A stretch of 64,000 nt of DNA from Acholoe squamosa. Taxonomy: Eukaryota; Annelida; Polychaeta; Phyllodocida; Polynoidae. Below are positions 32,807-43,740 of the stretch, piece by piece; position 1 is the first letter of the stretch; each line of letters opens with the position of its first letter. Made by a program: the position numbers and the translations under genes. The DNA lies in NCBI GenBank assembly GCA_949317995.1, contig OX439047.1:37176950-37240949 (forward strand), given 5' to 3'. The notes under the pieces were generated by a model that saw only the letters and a list, made by a program, of their open reading frames with translations, searched no databases and was not told where the DNA came from.

Positions 32807-32815
32807 CTCAGGTAC

Positions 32816-33075
32816 CACTATTTCAGGCAACTCACTCACAGGCAGGGGTATGATGCCCTGTATCAAGTCTTTATAGAGCTTTTCACCAATATCAGAAAAA
32901 TACTTATTTATATATTCCACAACCTTTTTCAGGGAGTAACATAGCACCACTATTGCTATCTCTTAGTTGTATATAGGTACTCTTAGCCTTAGGGTTTACC
33001 AGTTTATTTATCTCCCTCCAGTATTTCACCACAGTAACATAGAAATGTCTATGAGCAAAGTCATATGAATCAATA
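32816..33075 (-). pseudogene. LINE reverse-transcriptase ORF fragment, upstream part
   Basis: The minus-strand translation includes a YWREINKLVNPK block and INKYFSDIGEKL, both typical of the spacer between endonuclease and RT in LINE ORF2 proteins. It ends at LPEIVVPE, exactly where the 9-bp target duplication of the foldback element begins. The reading frame resumes at 29809. 5'-truncated or decayed beyond about 33075. Confidence 0.65.
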
Positions 33076-34722
33076 TCAAAATAATTAATTTAGCAGAATA
33101 AATGCATTATCGTAGCTTGAAAAGCAATTGTGTACGTGTCTTAGCTATGCCAATCATCAGTTCATGTATGTGACATAATATCAGTATACAGTGGATTCTT
33201 CCCTAAAAAGCCAGTAGTCCTTCCTATACACATGCATTGTCTATGCAGGGAAATTTCAATGAGCATCATAATGTCTGTGTAATCAAGCACTCTGCAAGGT
33301 ACGTCATAGAGTTGGACCATAACTGTCGCATGAAACTTCTCACTGGTCCCTTTCTCATAGGGTCTCTGTTATTAGTATATGGGCAGATCTACTGAGCAAT
33401 GTTTGGGCCTAGTTTGAGAGGATTTTAGCTTTGGGGAGCTGCAGTAAAAAATGTAGACCACTATTCTTCATTATTTGAGTCACATCTGATAAAAAACACC
33501 TTGAGCTTTAAGTAGAGGGCAAATTTATGTATATATCGGCCTATAATTTGACGAGTTACGGAGGCTCGAAGTTGGACAATACAACAAAAATGCCCTTTTT
33601 TGTCCAATTTTCCATCATTCCCACCTATATATTGTTAGGCTAGGCAGTATTAGAGTGTGATAAACCTATTTTACCTTTGGTCAGAGGTTATAGCTATCTA
33701 TTAAAAATACTTTGGTCATGTCCCTGCCTCAAATGTCTTTCACACCTGTGTTATAACATCCAACTGTGAGCATCCTCACATACTTAACATTTTTTTACAC
33801 CTTAAACTTCCATGCTATAAAAGTATCCTCACTGTTCTTATCAACTGTGTTGAGCAGGGTACCGAGGAGGGTTTTGATGGTGAATAAATGAAAGTGCTGG
33901 TTTGCTGCAGATACGAGCTAGGTCTCATAAACCAAAATTCAACTCCCGAAAACGTTGTATGTGAGGTACACTTTTATATGTCTGTAGGCTAAATAAATAA
34001 TTCTTTATTTCTAGTTTATTCTAGTGTAGAATCTATATGAATTGAATGATTTAAGCAAAAAACATGGCTCAAGTCTGCACAGTAAGGCCACAGAGGGGGT
34101 TTTTTGGTATTGGTGTGGAAATCCTCACATACATAACGAAAATATGTGGAGGAGAAAGGAAATGTTTCCAGTTGCCCTAGCATAAATGACCGACCACTAG
34201 AAGTCACTCAGAGCATCTCAAATTAGCTAAGCGCACAGTCTACTTTGATTTTGCAGCTCCATTTACACTGAAATTTCACAAAAAGGTAAGGAATGTCAAT
34301 CAAATTCTCATGAAATAGTGTGTGTTATGTATGTGAGGGTCTGCAATTGTCTTAGATTGCATGGAAATGGTGTATTTTAGGTTATATTTCCCTCTGATTG
34401 AAAGTCCCAAGCCATAGACTGGCCATAGCAGCTTGGTAATGCCATTTAGTTTGGCCAGGAAGCCCCATACTCATCTTGCTACGTATGTGAGGTGTTTACT
34501 ATATGTGTTGCACCACACACATCCAAATAGAATTTTTCAAATAAATTGGTTGATAATCTTATAATAGTGTCCCTGTCTAATATCCTGGATAGAATTAAGG
34601 CACTTACCATTTAAATTTCTGCAAGTTTCCCACAAATTTGAAAAGGTTGCGCATATGAGGTTTTGTTCATTTTGGTTACAATGTGTACTTCAGACCCACC
34701 CAGCCTATACATAATTCACCAT

Positions 34723-35016
34723 TACCGTAATCTCCCGCGTATAAGGCGCATCCCACGTATAAGGCGCACCCAGAGTTTCAGAATATGGACAAAAAGATTA
34801 AAAATTCATAACTTTTGTGTTAATGAATGGATTTTCAAAATTCAAAAAGCTATGTGTAGTTTTGACCCCCGTGACCCTCCTGGACCCCAAATGCAGCAGA
34901 TGAGCTTATATGGGAGTGTAATATATCAAAAGAAAGGTCTTGGTGTCCCCCTTGTGGATCCAATGAGAACTAAAACCCCCATATAAGACGTGCCTTATAC
35001 GCCGGAGATTACGGTA
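34723..35016. mobile_element. TA-flanked MITE (Tc1/mariner- or pogo-like), nested
   Basis: TACCGTAATCTCCCGCGTAT at the left is mirrored by a GCCTTATACGCCGGAGATTA-type right end finishing CGGTA at 35016. The inverted ends are about 30 bp, with TA on both sides. GTATAAGGCGCACC-type ends are widespread in animal genomes among TA-inserting elements. Non-coding. It interrupts the 33.4-36.1 kb element, so it is younger. Confidence 0.7.
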
Positions 35017-35530
35017 GATGCACGTATGGTTCCCCAAACTCAAATAGTAGTGAATGTAGCAATCCTGCAAGTTTTTTTTTCAAAGTGTTCTTTATGGTTG
35101 CTATATTCTAGAGTAAGGCTGCACTGCCAGTCAGTAATGATATTTATGGGGTTCTATCCATACACAATTTTTTGGTCCTACTTACTTCTCATCCCCCATT
35201 GATAAACTGTAAATATTAGAGCATAATTGCTTGATATTACTCACCTTACTTGTTCAACAATTGTATTCAATCTTTTGCAGTCTGCAAGTTTCTGAGGAGG
35301 ACAGGCTGTCCAGTGAGGATGGCATGTGCTCAGAGTGAGATGGAAATGACCCATAATATAGTCTAATGTGTTAAGATATGCCTTTGAACTACTAATTTAA
35401 CTAGTCCTGTACAAGAAATAGTGATGCAGATGATCTGTGATGTTTAAAAGTATTGCTCTATCCAAATCCTCACATATGTAATGTTGTTTTTTTCTTTGGT
35501 ATTCAGAAGTGCCTTTGCAGATCTGGACCA

Positions 35531-35531
<1 letters not shown>

Positions 35532-35584
<53 letters not shown>
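35532..35584. repeat. (AT)n microsatellite
   Basis: About 26 dinucleotides. Confidence 0.95.
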
Positions 35585-35589
<5 letters not shown>

Positions 35590-36218
35590 GAAAAGAGTGA
35601 CATCTTTTAAAAGTAGAGACACTCTAGATAATAGAAAGTGTTTTAAATAAGGAACTAGTCATTTTTAAATATATGAGGGAAAAGTTAAGAATGCTAGGCT
35701 ACATCAAAACTTCCACTGATCTCCATGTTTAGTGATGAGGTGTAATAAAAAGTTCTTGGTGCAAGGATTTCATTTTTGCTACACCTTAAGGCATGTATTG
35801 TAACATTTTGGACATGAAATCTGATGTCATAAGAGGATATTTAACAGCTTTTATGACTGTTTGTTTTAAAACGTTACATATGTGAGAGTAAAGAATTATG
35901 GTTTTACACCACAGGCTATAAAAACTGACGCATTAGGAGTTGGTGACTTGAATCAACCTTCCTAACAAGCAAAGATCTAGGGCTTTCAATAAAATAAAGT
36001 GCTGTTAAATAATATTGAGCTTGTGATTTCATTGGTTCTCAGGCTGGTGAACATCCTTTACCGAATCACCCCATAAAGTCATTCGTTATAAAATGGCAAT
36101 TGAGTTCATGAAAGGCCATAAGACAATATGACATCTGTAAACTCTTCCCACATCTGTGGGTGGGTCTTGTATCATGATAATCCCTCACCTGGAGTGGGCG
36201 ATACATACTTCTTCCCTG

Positions 36219-36475
36219 GAGGGTCTTGCCAAAAAAAGAAACGTGAAGCAAAAACGAAAATGTGTACGTTTTTGTCTTGCTAAATAATTGTTTAGATAAT
36301 CGTTAAGAGGAAACGTGCACATTTGTTTACATCTTAAAGATAATTTTCCATGTAATCTGCTGTAATTGTTTTGTCAATACTATGAAAACGATTTAGGCCA
36401 TACAAGTTTTCCTCAGCATTCTCTAAAGAAATTTATAGAGGTTCTTCCTCGTCATCTTTTGGCAAGACCCTCCTG
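36219..36475. repeat. short TIR pair, possible 250-bp element
   Basis: GGAGGGTCTTGCCAAAA near 36221-36237 is reverse-complemented near 36458-36474. The interior has AAACGTG and ACGTTTTTGTC-type words in both orientations. No target duplication was identified. Confidence 0.4.
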
Positions 36476-36695
36476 CCCACTTTATTGACTTCATCTTGAA
36501 CACGGGAGGCTAGCCCTAGCAGGAATGAATCTAAGATAGGGATTATGTCCCCTAGACCCTCTAAAATGGACCTGTCCATGATCCTGAAGGTGGGTAACTA
36601 CCATGCCAAACACGTTTTGTGCGCAGGTCCACACGCAGGTATAACCCTCAACAGTATTTGATGTGCTCTATAAAGGCTAGCCAAATGACTTCACT

Positions 36696-36757
36696 CTGGA
36701 TCAATCCCAAGACCTTCTGATTACCAACCAGGCGCTCCTACTTTTTAGGCCACAGAG
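36696..36757 (-). repeat. tRNA-derived SINE head (fragment)
   Basis: The minus strand shows GTGGCCTAAAAAGTAGGAGC, then CAGAAGGTCTTGGGATTGATCC. This has A-box-like and B-box-like spacing (B box close to GGTTCRANTCC). It does not fold as a full tRNA, so I read it as a decayed SINE 5' region. Confidence 0.4.
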
Positions 36758-38076
36758 TAGGTTGTAGCTGCATGTGTAAAGATGTACTACAGACCATAGG
36801 TCTGGATGAACTAATTATTTACGATCTTTTTTTATTTCAAGTGGCTAAAACATACAAAAATACCTGAAAGAGAACAATGAAGAGTATATTTTACTTTACG
36901 ATGACATTCAAGTCATATCATGGTAGACTCTGCACAATCCTGTTGTAGAATTCAGGTGTGAATATCTCAAAAAGTAGCCCCTATACTTTCTTAGTATCAT
37001 CTGGATTCAATTGGAAGTTCCTGCAAAAATTTGGTAAAGATTGAGTCACATTTGGTCTATGGACTACATCTCCTTAACTATAGGAGATGTAGTCCGAGAC
37101 CCTGTCTGTGCCAGCCTAGACTTAATTTCTCTGGCTGTGTCCTCTATACCAACCCTTCTGAATCCGCCCTGCTCTTAGGGAGTATGTAATTTTGGCTACA
37201 GAGTCAGAACCATCTTGTGTGCGTGAAACATGCAGCTCACATTTCTTGAGGATGTACTGTATTGACGGTTTGAATAAACAGTCAATACAGTCTTTTTGAT
37301 ATAGAAATGTAACTTTTTAGATATAATAGTATAACGTATACACAGAAAATCTAGCTCCTACCAGACTGTCTTGATATAAACTGTGAGAAGAATCTCCGTA
37401 GAGTTCTAATTGCACATTGATCTTACTTAAGAGTGTTCACTGCACCACAGTGAGGGCATGATCAGATGGGGTAACCTAAATTCAGCCTTTTACACTTTCT
37501 GCAACGCCAGCTTGAGAACAGTGCATGACTATTCTATGAAAGCATAATGCCAGGTGCCTAGATCAAAAATCATACCCGATATCTGGGCGTTAGGCTGTTA
37601 TGCTAGATCAGGCACGAATCAAATTACATTTCTTTGAACTGTTTTGACGGTATTGCCAAATGATGATCGTTTCTTTAGGTATTGTTATTATGATGATTGA
37701 CACAAAATCATCTCTTCGTTATGACTGTCTCAATTGACCATTTTGACTAATGGTTGTTACTTAGAACTTACGTGTCATATAATATGCCCTTTCATAACCT
37801 TTAGTTGTCGATGGTAAGTTCAGCACTTGCACTGAAAATAGAATCCCCTTTAGACAACATATTACGAGTCATTTATAAAACCAGTATAAAGATATCATAA
37901 ATGTTGGAGGGTCATGTTCTCGACCAATGAATCCCTATATTCTCATATTGGCAGTCCAATGCATACTGGATGGTATTGATGGATATAAAACGTGGCATTA
38001 TGATTTCACAGTGGCCGTGAAAATAATATCCGCCCGGGGGAAAGATAGATGCACGTATGTCCAATGCCCACCTTAA
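36758..38076. other. no gene recognised
   Basis: No ORF above 60 codons on either strand worth support. Small inverted words such as GTAGTCC and GGAGATGTAGTCC near 37065-37100 make a short hairpin. Otherwise unique-looking. Confidence 0.4.
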
Positions 38077-38638
38077 GGGGTGCATTCACTGCCGATGGAT
38101 TGACCATCCATCGGTTTCATCCGTTTCATTTATCATTACTAAGAACCTCCCCCCCGTAAGGCAGAAATTGAGCAGGTTTGAGGTAAATTAAAATTATTTA
38201 TTAGATATTTGATTTTATGTAAAATACACACACCATAATATACCTTATGAAGAAGAAAATAACATTATTAATTGAATAAGTGATAACGGATGAACAAAGT
38301 AAAGAATTTAATAAGATAAATGATAAAAATTAAAGGAGTGGATGGGTGGGAAAATGTGTTGGAACGTAGTGGAAGGTTGGAAGGATGAATGGAATATGGC
38401 CGACACATCAAGAGGGTGGTGGCAGTGAGGCAGGGCATTGCCTTGTGGGTATTGAACAGTGATTGGAAATGAAGGTGGCAGCAGTGCTGCGGGGGGGGGG
38501 GTTTGGTTGAGCGCCAGCAGGGGTAGGCAGTAATGACCGCCTGGGGCCATGGATGGCCCGGGCCTACCATTCATTTCTATGGAGAAAAAAACGGATGAAG
38601 GGAGATGGATGGTCCATCCGTAGCAGTGCATGCAGCCC
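38077..38638. mobile_element. TIR element of 562 bp
   Basis: The left end starts GGGGTGCATTCACTGCCGAT. The right end, reverse-complemented, starts GGGCTGCATGCACTGC. Both continue with GACCATCCATC and TTCATCCGTTT, giving inverted ends of about 48 bp. The interior has a G10 run and proline-rich antisense ORFs that are compositional. No transposase. Superfamily undetermined. Confidence 0.6.
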
Positions 38639-39720
38639 TGTAAGCTATCAATTTGGGGTTTATTGAATTGTTCTTTGTGGCTTATTGGATTACAAGCTTT
38701 CCTTGTAATGAGAGACTCGTCTCTTTCTTGTCAATACATGGAAGTATAGTCTCTCAAGTTATTTGACAGTCTTTAACATGTTGTGAGAGCAAAGTATGGC
38801 TTTGGATTGCATGCCAGCAATCAATCTGGCAATGATCTCCTGCTAGACTGCACAAGCAGATTTTGTTTCTCTTTTTCTAATATCTTCCTTCGCCTAATCC
38901 AGCCGTCAGAGCTGATATGAAACTTTTGCTCAATTGGTTCTACCTTGATACAAAAATGCGGAATGTTACAGCTAACTTCTGGGCACAAGCTCTGGGCTTT
39001 GGCAATTCTAGACATTGTTTATTTATAAAGAGAAAAATGCAAGGGGTTTCAGCATCTTTGCCTACTTCAAGTTCCACTGCAAGCTGGCCCCACATCGACC
39101 ACTACCATGAACCATGACTGACACACAGGCATTTTATGTTAGTGATTCTACCAGCTGGCTGCCGTAGTGGTGATACTGATACGCAGTAGGTACCCTGCCA
39201 ATTATAATGCCTGGAAGACAGTGACAACTAACGGTATTAGTTGAGCTGGGGCTAGCTTGGTTCCACTGAAGCCACTATTAAATTGAGCTTATCACACATT
39301 TAAAGACATTATTCTTCCATTTTGTGTCCAGGCCCATAACATTATCATTTACACTGCTAAAACTACCCAGGGCTACTGTTTTGCCATATGAGAGCTCTCA
39401 TCATTACACTGTCGGCAGAAGCGAGAACTTCATAAATATTTCCCAATGTATGTACCCCCAGGCAGGACTGGCATTGAGAGCCAAATGGCATTTAGGAGCA
39501 CCTTCGACCGTGTTGGTATTTAGAAGCTCCTCTGTTGTCTGAGCATTGTGTTAGCCCTAGATTTACCTTTTTCAATAATGTATTATCCGCCAACTTTTGA
39601 TTATGCAATTTTACGTTATATTATGGCATAATTATTAATTATTAATTCATATTGGTATGATTATTACTGTGCATTAGGACGGTATTATATCATTTCTCAT
39701 ATTTCCAAGCGAACCCCATA
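38639..39720. other. no gene recognised
   Basis: Short ORFs only. A phrase near 39427 (AACTTCATAAATATTTCCCA) resembles one near 26.9 kb, so this is a dispersed-repeat remnant. Confidence 0.4.
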
Positions 39721-40012
39721 TGTCACATATGTTATACAGAATGCCCACCAGGTGGTGGCGCTGTATGTTAGATCACTCATTATGCAACCCGAGGCCTATT
39801 GGCCTACGTAATAGCCAATCACTGTACGGATATGTTAATTACCTGGATCACATGGGTGGCCAGCACATGTAGGAGCATGATTTAACATGTAACAAGCCGC
39901 GCTGACGACACACTTAGACTCCAGGCGTACTGCTGTTAATAAACACCATCTTCATCCAACTGGACATCACAAGACTCACTTATTCATTCAAGGTAGCCAT
40001 TAAGAGCCTACA
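39721..40012 (+). repeat. candidate 5' LTR
   Basis: It starts TGTCACATATG and ends CCTACA (TG...CA). It has AATAAA at about 39939. It is followed after CA by AATGGTCCGAGTC, a plausible primer-binding region, then by gag. No second copy was found after env, so the boundaries rest on position and terminal dinucleotides only. Confidence 0.45.
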
Positions 40013-40196
40013 AATGGTCCGAGTCTTTGTCGCTACCTACATGTCCAGTGATAAGGAAGAGATTTTGAATAACCATACACACACAAGAAGTCTAGGTGCA
40101 GTTAAAACACCTGATCCTCTACCATATAACAGGAGGGTTGTAAAAAGGCCCTAGTCTACAGCGGCCACCACCTCCGCCGCCACACAAAACAGCAAC

Positions 40197-40828
40197 ATGT
40201 TACCAGGCGAGGCGATTGCAGAGATGGAGAAAAGAATTAAAACCAGCATCCAGCTGCAAGTAGAAGAGCTCAAGGAGCAACACTCAGCTGAATCTAAGGT
40301 ACTAGAACAACGTGCCAAAGCATGTGAGGACAAAGCCAAATGGCTTGAGGACTAGATAAAAGAACTACAAGATAAATTGGCAACAGCTGCCATCCATCCT
40401 CAGGATGCATCACAACAAACTTTGAAAGAGGTTACAGAAGCTTACACTCAGAACTCCCACACTTGCATTAATGTGTGCTAAATTTTGGAGAGACTTTGAG
40501 CGCTATGTCACTAAGACTTATCCTAACCAACCTAATGCTTCAGCGCTATATCTGCCCACCTTTCTGGGTGGTAAGGCTTATGCCTGTTATGAGTGCCAGT
40601 TAGCAGAGGTCAAGGATGACTATGACGCGATGAAGAAGGCTATCACTGAGTACTTCAATGAGACAGAAGAAGAACTCCAGATGGAGGGCCTTAAACCTTA
40701 CAACACATCCAAGCCATTGGTAGAATACCTGGAGGAAGCACATGAGTTCTTCCTGGCGAAAGCCATACATGACAGACAGGCATTTGTGGACCTAATGCAG
40801 GATGCCATTTCCATACACAAACCTAAGA
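40197..40828 (+). pseudogene. gag-like ORF, N-terminal part (broken)
   Basis: The ATG at 40197 opens a Lys/Glu-rich coiled-coil segment ending at TAG 40353. After another stop and a frame change, a capsid-like segment (40471-40828, FWRDFERY...YLPTFLGGKAYACYE) continues. The SINE at 40829 ends it. Gag capsid identity is inferred from position and the retrotransposon-gag-like FxxxFLxGxA pattern. Confidence 0.6.
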
Positions 40829-41007
40829 GTGAGTGAGTAATAGATGTTTTACACCATTTCGTCAGCTAAAGTCATATTCATGGTGAGAACTACATTACAC
40901 AATTTTGCAGAGGAATGTGTCAGTGCCCATGCATATGTACACCACACACATCCGAGGGGATAGAAAAGAGGAGGAAAAGACCCTTTTAAGTGGGCTAGGG
41001 AAGCCCG
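40829..41007 (-). mobile_element. SINE copy 1, inserted in gag, 14-bp target duplication
   Basis: ACACAAACCTAAGA occurs at 40815-40828 and 41008-41021, flanking exactly the 179-bp insert. The insert matches 57947-58133 (reverse) and 54513-54627. The GTGAGTGAGTGAG end is taken as the 3' tail, because copy 3 is truncated at the opposite end, so the SINE lies on the minus strand. Removing it restores the gag frame, so it landed after the retroelement. Confidence 0.85.
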
Positions 41008-41640
41008 ACACAAACCTAAGAAAGATGCAGTACGGTGGGTTAGAGCAGCAGCAGGCAAATCCACACAATCAGTTAATGCTATAGTTACTGATATTATTGC
41101 TGGGGCTACACCTGCCCTGACCACCCACATAGCTAAGCCACTGGAAGAGCACATAGCCGCTCTGGAGAAATCCAGCAAAGTGGGCACACAAACTGTAGCA
41201 GCAATTGGAGGCGGTAAGCCAGTCTACCACAAGCAGCCACAGCAGAAACAATAACAACAACAACAACAATAGTCTCAACAACTCCTACCTGAAAACTGGC
41301 CACTGTTGCCTCCTGGTCATGTAGTCAATAAGAACTACAAGGGACCACCAGAACTGTACAATCCGTATTTTTTGCAGCAAATGCAGGAGAGACGGAACGG
41401 AACGCCAACAAGCAAAATATAAACAACAGCAGTGAGAAGCAGCAAAATCAGCAGCACCAACAACCACAGCAGTATCCACAAAATTCCTACCAACAACCGT
41501 ATTTCCAGCCGCACATGTACCCACAACCACCCATGATGCCGCAGCAGCCATACTGGGGTATGCCGCCACTATTGATGCAGCAGCCTTTCTATGGTCCGCC
41601 TCAGCAATAACAGCAACAAAACTACAACAACCGGCCTAAC
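41008..41640 (+). pseudogene. gag-like ORF, C-terminal Gln/Asn/Pro-rich part (broken)
   Basis: It continues the gag frame past the SINE (HKPKKDAVRWVRAAAGK), then becomes Gln-rich (CAA/CAG runs, 41220-41280) and Pro/Gln/Tyr-rich (QQPYFQPHMYPQPPMMPQQP). Stops occur at several CAA-to-TAA positions. No CCHC knuckle was seen. Confidence 0.55.
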
Positions 41641-41779
41641 CAGAGAAACTACAAGCTCATCCCATAGATAGGCCATATTGCAGTGAAAATGAACTGATTC
41701 CAGGACAACCTGAACCAACCAACAATATCCAGCCTAACAAAAAGACAATCATGAAATCGCAAAGATACCCAGGAATGAT

Positions 41780-42200
41780 GTGAGAGCCACACTACGCGTC
41801 ACAAAACCAGATATACACAAGGAAGAAGGTGAGCAAAATGTTTTGTCTGTACCAATTGTTAATGGCAATATTGATATACGATTTCAATCAGATAGCATCC
41901 CCGCTCTAGTTGACACAGGAGCTACTATCTCATGCATTAGAGACAGTTTAGCATACTCCCTATCAAAACAAGTTCCCAATATATTCGGGTGAGGATACGA
42001 GTTTTTCTTGCCAATGGGGCTAGTTGTGGTATCAATAGAGCACTGAGGATCAAATTCAAAATTGAAAATCAGTCATTTGTACACAGCTTTGCTCTCAAAA
42101 ACGCAATGCATTATTGATTATTCCACAAATCCAGAACCACGGTTCCAACCAATCAGAGCGGTAAAATCAATCACCATACCACATTTTTCTAAAATGGCTC
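41780..42200 (+). pseudogene. retropepsin-like aspartic protease (broken)
   Basis: The active-site motif VDTGAT (codons from about 41908) is preceded by the usual hydrophobic residues and followed by ISCI. The frame shifts near 41990, after which a VFLANGAS-like segment appears in another frame, and then multiple stops. Confidence 0.65.
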
Positions 42201-42352
42201 TCACTGCAGAGGTTACGATAACATAAAAAGGGAAAACAAAAATGTGCCATATTTAGTGCAATGGTCGGTAGTCACACCAAATTAACTGGGCAGACATCTC
42301 AGAGGAGAAAGAAAATTCCTCCGATAACGAAGCCCTTATTAACACGGTAGAA

Positions 42353-43349
42353 GTGAATGAGCCTACAGTAAAACCTACTTTAGAGGATATAAATAGATCC
42401 CTTTTTCCAAAATTACCTGGACTCACTGAAATGCAATATGAGGCCCTGATACCATCAATCACTGAGTTCGATGATATCTTTGTACAAAAGGACAACAAGT
42501 TGGGCCGCACTCACTTGTACACCCATGAAATTAAATTAAAACCTGACGCCCAGCCCAGGCAGTTCTACCCCTTAAGAATGGCACCGCACAAACTCTTAGA
42601 GAAGGAGTATGAAAAGCTGGTAAAGCAGGACATACTGGAGGAAACCAACACTGGCCCATGGTTATCACAGAGATTTTTAGTTGAAAAGAAGGGTGGACAA
42701 GGGTGGCGCCTTGTTACTGACCTGAGATACGTCAATTCCCAAATTATTAACCAGGCCCTCACTTCCCCATGAGCTGATCCTAATACCAATTAGAGAGGAG
42801 GACAGGGACAAGGTCGCTTTCAACTCGTACCAAAAAGTATTGTTATTAATCGATGCTATTAATCTAGCTACAAGTGCCCAGGCTTTCCAAGCTGTTATTA
42901 ACCTGGTTCTTCAAAATTTGCAATATAAATGTGCCATTCGATATTTGGATGATATTTTGTGCCTCTCACCATCAATTGTTCAGCATTTTATGGACCTGAG
43001 GAACATCTTCCTAGCACTTAGAAAAGGCAACCTCAAGCTCAAGAAAACTAAGTATGAATTTTTCTTTGAAGAGTCAGATTTCTTGGGCATGAAAGTCACC
43101 ACAGAGGGCATAAAATCATCCCCAGATAAAATAGACAAAATCCAATTTTTTCCCACACCAAAGTCAGTGAGGGACGTTTGCAGTTTCACTGGGTTAGCTC
43201 AGTTTTACAGGAAATTTATTAAAAGTTTCAGCTTTGACCTGCTACCCACAAATGTCACCTTTAAATGGACCCAAGAATGTGAAACTGCCTTTCAAAAATT
43301 AAAAGACTCAATCTGTGAAGACTCCATTTTACTGTATCCTGATTACTAA
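42353..43349 (+). pseudogene. Ty3/gypsy reverse transcriptase (broken)
   Basis: The first segment (42353-42772) has HEIKLKPDAQPRQFYPLR, then a fingers region with FLVEKK and WRLVTDLRYVN. Stops follow at 42770-42840. The second segment (42840-43349) has the catalytic YLDD box (IRYLDDILC), KTKYEFF...FLGMKV and the connection-domain FTGLAQFYRKFI. The order and spacing match gypsy RTs. Confidence 0.8.
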
Positions 43350-43740
43350 TAGGAATTCCACCTCACTACAGATGCTGCAGGTACAGCCCTGGGAACTACC
43401 CTCTCCCAGGAAACAAAAGATAGTGTCCTACCCCTGGTAGCCTTTGCTGGTAGATCCCTGCATGAACACGAAAAGAATTATGCAGCCACCCAGAGGGAAC
43501 TACTTGGTGTAGTTTTTGGCGTAAGATATTTCAGGCATTACTTAGAAGGAAGACACTTTCAACTATACGCAGACCACCAAGCACTCATTCAGATGCTGAC
43601 AAAGTCAGACAATATAAACATGTGGGCACTGAAAATTCAACAGTTCTCTTTTACAATAAAGCATCTCAAAGGAAAATTAAATGTACCATCTGATGTATTA
43701 TCTAGAAGAGACTATCCCTTGGATAAAGAGCCAATGACTG
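43350..43740 (+). pseudogene. retroelement RNase H domain
   Basis: After a TAA at the join comes LTTDAAGTALGTTLSQ (first catalytic Asp), then the E of QRELLGVVFG and YADHQAL (third acidic residue). It finishes with LNVPSDVLSRR, the typical gypsy RNase H end. The frame is open across this block apart from the entry stop. Confidence 0.75.

Larger units (their letters stand above)
33772..35889. repeat. iterated 17-bp motif GTTATGTATGTGAGGAT (about 8 copies, both strands)
   Basis: Reverse copies: 33772-33788 (ATCCTCACATACTTAAC), 34121-34137 and 35466-35483. Forward copies: about 33952-33967, 34324-34340, 34478-34494, 34646-34662 (weak) and 35873-35889. The outer copies are 395 bp from the left end and 184 bp from the right end, nearly the same as the outer TGTAACGCGCTTGATC copies of the larger element (396 and 189 bp). 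The core is TATGTGAGG. Confidence 0.7.
33377..36073 (+). mobile_element. non-autonomous relative of the 8.8-kb transposon (2.7 kb)
   Basis: The left end (ATATGGGCAGATCTACTGAG) and subterminal block (GAGGGCAAATTT, then a TATCGGCC / GTCGGACC equivalent, AAGTTGGA) match 6201-6420. The right end (AAAACTGAC, GACTTGAAT, AGATCTAGGG, TCAATAAAATAAAGT, ...GAATCACCCC) matches 14812-14969. There is no transposase ORF. Instead of TGTAACGCGCTTGATC it has 7-8 copies of a different motif, about GTTATGTATGTGAGGAT, at matching distances from the ends. It is interrupted by a TA-flanked MITE and a TA microsatellite. Confidence 0.75.
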
